From CALMEH01 sp031409875 (GTDB lineage: Bacteria; Acidobacteriota; Blastocatellia; Pyrinomonadales; Pyrinomonadaceae), in contig JANNYB010000100.1 in assembly GCA_031409875.1 (NCBI GenBank), positions 17,130 through 81,129 on the forward strand: a stretch of DNA of 64,000 bases, given 5' to 3'. Below the pieces are notes generated by a model that saw only the letters and a program-made list of their open reading frames with translations, was not told the origin of the DNA and did no database searches. Made by a program: the position numbers and the translations under genes. This document shows positions 58,853-64,000 of the stretch, piece after piece; the stretch's first letter is position 1, and every line of letters starts with the position of its first letter.

Positions 58853-59074
58853 TTTATTTTATTAGACAACTTTCCAAAATAAATAGTTGAATTCATTAAC
58901 TTTACTACTCAAAGAATATGCTCTAAAGTCCAACACGCTTTAGCTTGTTGATAAGCTCAACACTTTTCAAGTTAAAGTTAAACGGATATTTGACAGTTTT
59001 GAGATTAAAGGGCGGCGACAAACTAAAGTATGTCGGACATTTTATCGCAAACTTAGCAAGCGTTACTCAACTAT
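58853..59074. other. Gap before the CPBP gene, no gene seen
   Basis: AT-rich, containing a small hairpin (AGCTTGTTGATAAGCT-type near 58945) and presumably the promoter of the CPBP-exonuclease-phosphatase group. A plus-strand ORF crosses it but has no coding character. Confidence 0.4.
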
Positions 59075-60019
59075 TTAGGAAAGATGTCTATTATTTATCG
59101 GCGTATTTCGTTCGTAAAAAATTCCGTCTGCAAAACCTTGAATTGATTTATCTTTTTCGGCTAAATCAAGCCGTTTTTCTGTCAAAAGACAATAATTTTC
59201 GTCTGCTTCGATGCCGACAAAGTTGCGATTTAGCTTTTTTGCGGTTACGCAAGTTGTTCCGCTTCCCGAAAATGGATCGAGAATCAAATCATTTTCGTTT
59301 GAACTTGCGAGAATAATTTTCGCCAGCAGCTTTTCAGGTTTTTGCGTCGGATGTTCCGTATTTTCGGGCATTGACCAAAACGGAACGGTCAAATCTGTCC
59401 ATAAATTTGACGGATGAGTTAGGCGAAAATTTCCGTCTGCCGATTTTTCCCAATCTTTCGGTTTACCGTTTTCGGTGTAAGGCGCAATGACTTTGCGCTT
59501 TGTTTTGACGGCATCAAGATTAAAAACGAATTCATCGGAAACCGTAAAAAACCAAATATCTTCCGAAGAATTTTTCCAATTTGCCTTTGCGCCGCGACCT
59601 TTTTCGCGTTCCCAAGTAATTCGATTTCGCAAAGTGAAGTATTTCATCCCGACGCGCTGAATCGCGCTTGCCGAATTCCAATCGCCGCAAATATAAACGG
59701 AAGCGTTTGGTTTTAATAATTTCACGCAATCTGCAAACCAAGATTCGAGCCAAATTTCGTAAGCGTCCAACGAAGTTTGCTTAAATTTTTCCGCGCCGAA
59801 ATTTTTTGTCAGATTATACGGCGGATCGGCGAAAAGCAAATCGAAAGTTTTTTCGGGCAGTTTTTTCAGAATGTTAAACGCATCGCCGCAGATAATTTTA
59901 TTCTCAAAATCTTTTAAATTGTTGTGAAAAACTAACCGCTTTCGATAAAGTTCGATTTCTTCCGCGCTCAATTGTATCGTGCGGTTTCGCGGTGCGCGTT
60001 TTTTTTTTTGAGCGGTCAT
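59075..60019 (-). CDS. DNA N6-adenine/N4-cytosine methyltransferase, orphan
   Basis: A 314-residue beta-class methyltransferase. The catalytic motif LLFADPPYNLTKNFGAEKF has DPPY (about 66-69); the AdoMet motif ILDPFSGSGTTCVTAKKLNR comes after it, so the order is that of the beta group (as in many type II and cell-cycle enzymes). HPTQKPEKLL is present too. There is no restriction endonuclease beside it, so it is probably an epigenetic or cell-cycle enzyme, or a relic. The recognition site cannot be read from sequence. Confidence 0.88.
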   Translation of the reverse strand: MTAQKKKRAPRNRTIQLSAEEIELYRKRLVFHNNLKDFENKIICGDAFNILKKLPEKTFDLLFADPPYNLTKNFGAEKFKQTSLDAYEIWLESWFADCVKLLKPNASVYICGDWNSASAIQRVGMKYFTLRNRITWEREKGRGAKANWKNSSEDIWFFTVSDEFVFNLDAVKTKRKVIAPYTENGKPKDWEKSADGNFRLTHPSNLWTDLTVPFWSMPENTEHPTQKPEKLLAKIILASSNENDLILDPFSGSGTTCVTAKKLNRNFVGIEADENYCLLTEKRLDLAEKDKSIQGFADGIFYERNTPINNRHLS

Positions 60020-60025
60020 AATTTT

Positions 60026-61174
60026 TTAATCAGCCAGCAGAAGATTCGCAATCAATGCGGCGCGGCGCGGAATATCTTCGACGAAAACAAATTCTTCGAG
60101 CGTGTGTGCGCCGTTTCCCGAAATTCCTAAACCGTCTAAAACAGGAATTCCCAACGCGCCGACAAAATTTCCGTCAGACGCGCCGCCGACTTGCGCTTCG
60201 CCGAGTTCGTAATCAAATTCAGCGGCGATTTTTCGGGCTTTTTCGTAAAGATTTACAACGCTTTCGGTTCGTTCGAGCGGCGGACGATTTATTTCGCCTA
60301 AGATTTCGATTGAAACTCTTTTGTCTGAAGATTCTAAATTTCGGATTTCATTTTCGATTCTTTCCGCTTCCGACATTGATGTAAAACGCACGTCAATCGA
60401 ACAGGTTGCGCCGGCGGGAATTACGTTTGTCGTTGTTCCGCCGGAAATTGTGCAAACATTGACAGTTGTGCCTTTTGATAAATCGTTGAGCAAATGCAGT
60501 TTTTCGATTTGGCGCGAAATTTCCAAAATTGCCGACGCGCCTTTTTCAGGTTCAAGTCCGGCGTGCGCGGGAATTCCGTGAGTTTTAAGCTGAAACATTC
60601 CTGTTCCTTTGCGTCCGGTTTTTACTTTGCCGTTCATAGAAGGCTCGCAAACCAAACAAAACGAAGACTTTGCGGCTTCACGTTCGACAATTTCTCGCCC
60701 TGTAAAACTTCCGACTTCTTCATCACAACTTAACAAAATCGTCAGCGGTCGCGTCGGTTTGAGATTAAATTCCGCAAAACAGCGAAGAATTTCAAACATC
60801 AAAATGACGTTCGCCTTCATATCGAAAGTTCCGCAACCGTAAAGTTTTCCGTCTTCGATGCGCGTCGGATTTTGCGTTTTCGTGCCTCGCGGATGAACGG
60901 TGTCGGTATGTCCCAGCAAAAGGATTTGGGATTTGGGATTTGGGATTTGGGATTCTGTGCGAAGGATAAAATGTTCGCCGTAATTTTCCGCGAAAATGCG
61001 TTCGATTTGAAAATTTTCGGAAATTTTTTGCGCCTCAGTTTCGAGAAAATCAGCGACGTTTCGGCTTCCCGAAACATCGTAAGACGGCGATTCGATTTCG
61101 ACAAATTCAATTATCGAATCAACGATTTTTTCGCGCCGGTTTGTGAAATATTCGAGCAATTTTTGCGAATTCAT
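60026..61174 (-). CDS. M20-family metallopeptidase (glutamate carboxypeptidase type)
   Basis: A 382-residue zinc amino-/carboxypeptidase. The metal motifs are LLLGHTDTVHP, CGTFDMKANV and SCDEEVGSFTG, with a C-terminal NGAHTLEEFVF; PAHAGLEPEKGASAI opens the dimerisation domain. ATG 61174 is used, since the longer frame enters the upstream palindrome. An insert ESQIPNPKSQI just before LLLGHTD comes from a GGGATTT heptamer tract at 60921-60954. Family members release N- or C-terminal amino acids or deacylate small peptides. Confidence 0.9.
   Translation of the reverse strand: MNSQKLLEYFTNRREKIVDSIIEFVEIESPSYDVSGSRNVADFLETEAQKISENFQIERIFAENYGEHFILRTESQIPNPKSQILLLGHTDTVHPRGTKTQNPTRIEDGKLYGCGTFDMKANVILMFEILRCFAEFNLKPTRPLTILLSCDEEVGSFTGREIVEREAAKSSFCLVCEPSMNGKVKTGRKGTGMFQLKTHGIPAHAGLEPEKGASAILEISRQIEKLHLLNDLSKGTTVNVCTISGGTTTNVIPAGATCSIDVRFTSMSEAERIENEIRNLESSDKRVSIEILGEINRPPLERTESVVNLYEKARKIAAEFDYELGEAQVGGASDGNFVGALGIPVLDGLGISGNGAHTLEEFVFVEDIPRRAALIANLLLAD
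60921..60954 (-). repeat. Heptamer tract in coding sequence (GGGATTT, nearly 5 units)
   Basis: Perfect GGGATTT units inside the M20 gene, read on the minus strand as SQIPNPKSQI; the same word as in the DUF72 gene (13441-13468) on the other strand. Confidence 0.93.
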
Positions 61175-61184
61175 TTGATTTTTT

Positions 61185-61261
61185 GTTTTGAATCCCGCCA
61201 AAAGGTCGGCAACCGCCAGCGAAACGCGGCGGGCATTCCGCCTGAAGGCGGGACTCAAAAC
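61185..61261. repeat. Palindrome of the AGCGAAGCG class
   Basis: GTTTTGAATCCCGCC and GGCGGGACTCAAAAC form the ends, with CCGCCAGCGAAACGCGGCGG at the centre. It lies between the S1/P1 nuclease stop and the M20 start. Confidence 0.88.
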
Positions 61262-61263
61262 TT

Positions 61264-62487
61264 TTAATTTACGCTGATGTCGGTGATGCCGTTTTGGGCG
61301 GCGTAATCGCGGGCTTCTTTTTCGGTTTTGAACACTTTTTCGACATCGTATTCAAACATTTCTATTTTGCCGTTGACCATCATTCCCATCATCGGGCGCG
61401 ACACCATTCCTTTGTTTGCCGGGCAAAGATTGAGCAAACCGATTTCCAATTTTTGGTTGCCGTCGTTGGTTTTTGAAACCGGATACATTACGCGGCGAAT
61501 GATTTTGCACGGCGGAATTTGCGCTGTTGTTTGATTTGCGCCGAAAATCTGATTGAGCATTGCGCCGAGCCGATAACCTGCCAGAGAAATTTGTTTTTCG
61601 GCGATTTTATAAGCGTTTTTCTTGTAATTTTCTGTCGGCGTTTGGAAACGAATCAGCGTTGCGGGAAAAAGTTCGGTTGTTGCAACCTTAAAACTTTCCT
61701 GTTGCCAAACATCGAATTTACCGAGACTTAAAGAATCTTTTGATTTTGCGAGCGGATATTTTTTCATCATTTGATTGCCAATCGGCGCAAGATAATCCGC
61801 GTCGCAAGCATCATTTTTTCGCACGACGTTTCGCATCACAATCGAATCCCAAAACCAATGCAAATTTACTTGATCCTGACGCGGCGTTTCCTTCGGCGTG
61901 AGTAAAAAGGTGTTGCCGCCTTGGTCGCCTTTCGGTTCGAATTCGGTTACACGCGCCGAAGTATGAAGCGGTTGATGAATGTCGCCGCCGAGATGCAATA
62001 CCCACGCCAGCGCAATAGCTTTATCGGCGTTTGAAGCGTTTGCATCTTTTAAAACTTTGTCGAATTCAAACAATTTTTCAACCGCTTTGCCGCCATCTTC
62101 GTTCGGTTTTTCGAGAATTTTTACCTGATTATTTTCCTGCGCCCAAAATGTGTCGGCATAATGCCAAGTGCCGTGATGATATTTTTCCTGTCGAACCTTA
62201 AAACCTCGATCGCGCACGATGTCCGACCAATATGTCGTAATCATAAAAAATTCGAGATTTTTTGCATCATTTGAGCGCGAACCCGTTGGATAAAGCACTT
62301 CCAAATCCGAATCTTCGGGCGCACTTCGCAAGATTTTGATAACCTTTTCACGCACGTCCGGCGACATCGTTTGCCACGCGATATAGCCTGTTAATTTATG
62401 TCCAACGTCGTCCCAAGCGCGGGCAGGAAACGCAAAAACAAAGACGATTAGTAGCAACAATAAGTTATTTAATATTTTTTTCGGCAT
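61264..62487 (-). CDS. S1/P1-type secreted nuclease
   Basis: A 407-residue exported zinc nuclease. The signal ILNNLLLLLIVFVFAFPARA leaves Trp at the mature N-terminus (AWDDVGHKLTGYIAW), which in this family binds zinc through the N-terminal amine. Other metal ligands are visible in WHYADTFW, HLGGDIHQPLHTSARVTEF and DQVNLHWFWDSIV. It degrades single-stranded DNA and RNA outside the cell for phosphate or nucleoside supply. ATG 62487 is used in place of a 31-residue-longer frame. Confidence 0.92.
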   Translation of the reverse strand: MPKKILNNLLLLLIVFVFAFPARAWDDVGHKLTGYIAWQTMSPDVREKVIKILRSAPEDSDLEVLYPTGSRSNDAKNLEFFMITTYWSDIVRDRGFKVRQEKYHHGTWHYADTFWAQENNQVKILEKPNEDGGKAVEKLFEFDKVLKDANASNADKAIALAWVLHLGGDIHQPLHTSARVTEFEPKGDQGGNTFLLTPKETPRQDQVNLHWFWDSIVMRNVVRKNDACDADYLAPIGNQMMKKYPLAKSKDSLSLGKFDVWQQESFKVATTELFPATLIRFQTPTENYKKNAYKIAEKQISLAGYRLGAMLNQIFGANQTTAQIPPCKIIRRVMYPVSKTNDGNQKLEIGLLNLCPANKGMVSRPMMGMMVNGKIEMFEYDVEKVFKTEKEARDYAAQNGITDISVN

Positions 62488-62676
62488 AATTTTTCGATTT
62501 ATTTGAATCTTTATGGAAGATTTTAGCGAAATAAAGAAATTATCGGAAGTAGGGAAGATAGAAAAGGCAAACCAACGCAATAAATTCTCATCAAATAAAC
62601 TGCAAAACTCTTCCCTCGGAGCGTCTTAAAAATTGTAAATGCCGCATTGAAAAATAATGCGAGGAGAAAAAGAAAA

Positions 62677-62940
62677 ATGCAAAGGACTTTAGAACAAAAT
62701 TATATCGCACAAACTCAAATTAACCGCACAAAGGGAGCGTTCGGCGCAAAAATCGGTTTATTCGGAAAAGTATTCGGCTGCTGGCACAAAAGTTTGAGCC
62801 GCCCGTTCACGATAAATGTAAAAGAATCATATCGCGTCTGTTTAAACTGCGGCGCACGCAAACATTTTGACGCACAAAACTTAAAGACTTTCGGGTCTTT
62901 CCATTACCCCCCAGCAATATCGCTTGCATTAAGTGAGTGA
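62677..62940 (+). CDS. Small zinc-ribbon-like protein
   Basis: An 87-residue protein with one CxxC knuckle in SYRVCLNCGARKHFDAQ, after a GCWHKSLSRPFTIN segment. From memory, short proteins with this WHxxLSRPFT...CxxCGxRxxF pattern are common in acidobacteria, function unknown. ATG 62677 is chosen because GAGGAG lies about 10 nt before it (62661-62666); the longer frame adds ten basic residues. Confidence 0.65.
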   Translation: MQRTLEQNYIAQTQINRTKGAFGAKIGLFGKVFGCWHKSLSRPFTINVKESYRVCLNCGARKHFDAQNLKTFGSFHYPPAISLALSE

Positions 62941-62984
62941 TAACAAAACCCCGTCCCTAAAATCCTGCTATAAACCCCAGCAAA

Positions 62985-63015
62985 AGCGCGACTGCCAAAA
63001 AGTCGCGCTTTTATT
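62985..63015 (+). terminator. Rho-independent terminator
   Basis: AGCGCGACT (62985-62993) pairs with AGTCGCGCT (63001-63009) over a 7-nt loop, then a T-rich tail. It ends the small zinc-ribbon gene transcript. Confidence 0.85.
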
Positions 63016-63027
63016 ATTTTTACTCCC

Positions 63028-63184
63028 GGGAACGCAGTGCTGCCAGCCTGCAAGATTGTGAAGCGTTTCGCGGAGCAATCTAAAAACGTCGCGGATATTA
63101 TCAACTTGATTTCCTTACGAACGTCGTTAGATTGCGACGCGAAACGCTCTGCAATCTTGCAGGCTGGGAAGCCTGCGCTCCCGG
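63028..63184. repeat. Long palindrome with about 67-bp arms
   Basis: Left and right arms share CCAGCCTGCAAGATTG, AGCGTTTCGCG and GCAATCTAA blocks in inverse order, with scattered mismatches, around a 22-nt loop. It fills the gap before the DUF1501 stop. Confidence 0.85.
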
Positions 63185-63200
63185 CTAACTGCGCTCTCGG

Positions 63201-64000
63201 CTAACTTAAAATCCCTTTAAATTTTGCTGTCGAAGCGTCCGCATAATTCGGAAACAGTTTTTTCAAGTCTTTGTTTCCGAGATGTTTAAAGGCGATTTCG
63301 CCTAAAATGTCGCGGAAATCTGTCGTAACGGCTAAATCGCGTCCGTCGTTTAACTGGCTCGATTTCAAGCCTTTCCAATCGGCATAAACTTTGCCGCCTT
63401 TGACAGAATTTCCGAGAACGAACATCGCGTTTCCGTGTCCGTGATCCGTGCCGCCCGAACCGTTTTGTTTGGCGGTTCTGCCGAATTCGGACATTGTTAA
63501 AATTACGACATCATCCATTCTCGTTCCCAAATCAATTGTAAAAGCGGTGATTGCCGCGCCGAATTCGCGTAAATAATTGGCAAGTTGTCCGCGTCCGCCG
63601 CCTTGATTAGCGTGCGTGTCCCAGCGAAGTTCGTTGCCCGTATCGGTGAATGCGACTTCAAGCCCGACTCCGGCTTTTATCAGTTGCGCGATTTGTTTCA
63701 GCGAACGCGCAAAAGAAGAATTCGGATAAACCGCGCCGTTTTCGGGTTTGTATTGCGCTGGATTTGCCGTCTTCAAAAAATTTACGGCTTCAAAAGTTTC
63801 TTCGCCTTTTTCGCCCAGAGAATCTTTGGCGTTGCTTTGATAAAGGTCTTCAAAACCGCCGGAAACCGATTTCGTGTATTCACCTGCGCGAATCGAAAAA
63901 TCGGCGAGATTTGTCATCGCAATCGTCGGAGCGCGTCCGACCAAACTGCGCGGCGTTTGTCCGCCCATTGCGACGGCGCGAAACGGCGAATCTTTTTTAC
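63201..64000 (-). CDS. DUF1501 protein, 5' part outside the window
   Basis: The C-terminal 266 or so residues of a DUF1501 protein; the frame is open to the window edge (the sequence before MGGQTPRSL continues as KKDSPFRAVA). Marks: VVILTMSEFGRTAKQNGSGG, TDHGHGNAMFVLG and LGNKDLKKLFPNYAD. The family is sulfatase-related, exported by Tat, and often paired with a DUF1800 gene in acidobacteria and planctomycetes; the partner would be outside. The activity is not established. Confidence 0.9.
   Translation of the reverse strand, partial: KKDSPFRAVAMGGQTPRSLVGRAPTIAMTNLADFSIRAGEYTKSVSGGFEDLYQSNAKDSLGEKGEETFEAVNFLKTANPAQYKPENGAVYPNSSFARSLKQIAQLIKAGVGLEVAFTDTGNELRWDTHANQGGGRGQLANYLREFGAAITAFTIDLGTRMDDVVILTMSEFGRTAKQNGSGGTDHGHGNAMFVLGNSVKGGKVYADWKGLKSSQLNDGRDLAVTTDFRDILGEIAFKHLGNKDLKKLFPNYADASTAKFKGILS

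Noticed and set aside
58945..59316. Plus-strand open frame starting in the gap before the CPBP gene
   Set aside because: Most of it is antisense to the methyltransferase 3' end, and the part in the gap shows no ribosome binding site.
13441..60954. Heptamer tracts as a CRISPR array
   Set aside because: The units are 7-10 nt and directly adjacent, with no unique spacers and no cas genes in the window.

Overview
The window looks like a chromosomal segment of a mid-to-low GC (roughly 40-45% by eye) Gram-negative soil-type bacterium, most plausibly an acidobacterium of the Blastocatellia/Pyrinomonadaceae kind. This rests on an Oar-like TonB receptor with an N-terminal carboxypeptidase-regulatory domain, lipoproteins with Asn/Thr/Ala-rich linkers, an FG-GAP protein with repeated RPSTGVWY units, futalosine-pathway menaquinone genes, and a speD/DUF4178/DUF350 cluster. 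The assignment is inference. I found no tRNA, rRNA or CRISPR array.

Layout. 1-4.75 kb is an integrated mobile element: small orphan genes, a rolling-circle (HUH) replication initiator, a helix-turn-helix (excisionase-like) protein and a tyrosine integrase, with dense stem-loops around rep. 4.9-13.1 kb holds an acyl-CoA desaturase, a two-component pair, a large TonB receptor and an NtrC-type regulator. 13.1-17.0 kb is a patchwork: a MITE-like palindrome, a DUF72 gene, a long palindrome, a fused pair of gene remnants, a nucleotidyltransferase pair and an AT-rich accessory gene. 17.0-19.0 kb carries an aminotransferase and a 1-Cys peroxiredoxin. 19.0-27.7 kb is a long minus-strand run: AdoMet decarboxylase-like, DUF4178, a 49-residue protein, DUF350, a membrane spermidine synthase-like protein, a four-helix-bundle protein bracketed by repeats, a Tat-type flavoprotein, a hypothetical protein, a polytopic membrane protein and a lipoprotein. 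27.7-31 kb is housekeeping genes with a second desaturase. 31.1-33.0 kb is a candidate two-gene defence module (SMC-like ATPase plus an acidic partner). 33-36.6 kb holds mqnC, mqnA, a 34-residue membrane protein and small enzymes. 36.6-47.4 kb has a LamG protein, an alkyltransferase-like protein, Aat, MATE and MFS exporters, a GxxExxY protein bracketed by repeats, an M61 protease, a PD40 lipoprotein and DinB. 47.7-55.8 kb holds an FG-GAP/CHRD surface protein, then an S8 protease, a TPR-CHAT protease, a small protein and a sigma factor. 55.8-64 kb holds nitroreductase, phosphatase, exonuclease III, CPBP protease, an orphan DNA methyltransferase, M20 peptidase, S1/P1 nuclease, a small zinc-ribbon-like protein and a partial DUF1501 gene.

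The feature that most stands out is not one gene. More than twenty intergenic sites carry long inverted repeats, and in many of them the arms are tandem copies of a short word, usually 7 nt and sometimes 8-10 nt, with a different word at each locus. They cluster at gene 3' ends, often supply the stop codon, and sometimes abut a start codon with no Shine-Dalgarno. The same kind of heptamer tract also sits in frame inside at least five genes (DUF72, speD-like, mqnA, histidine phosphatase, M20), giving peptides of the form SQIxNxK. Two genes of families known for patchy distribution, a four-helix-bundle (S23/Avd-like) gene and a GxxExxY gene, are each bracketed by such repeats. A 72-nt palindrome of exactly 24 codons interrupts the CHAT protease gene. 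This is my leading candidate for an undescribed or under-described system.
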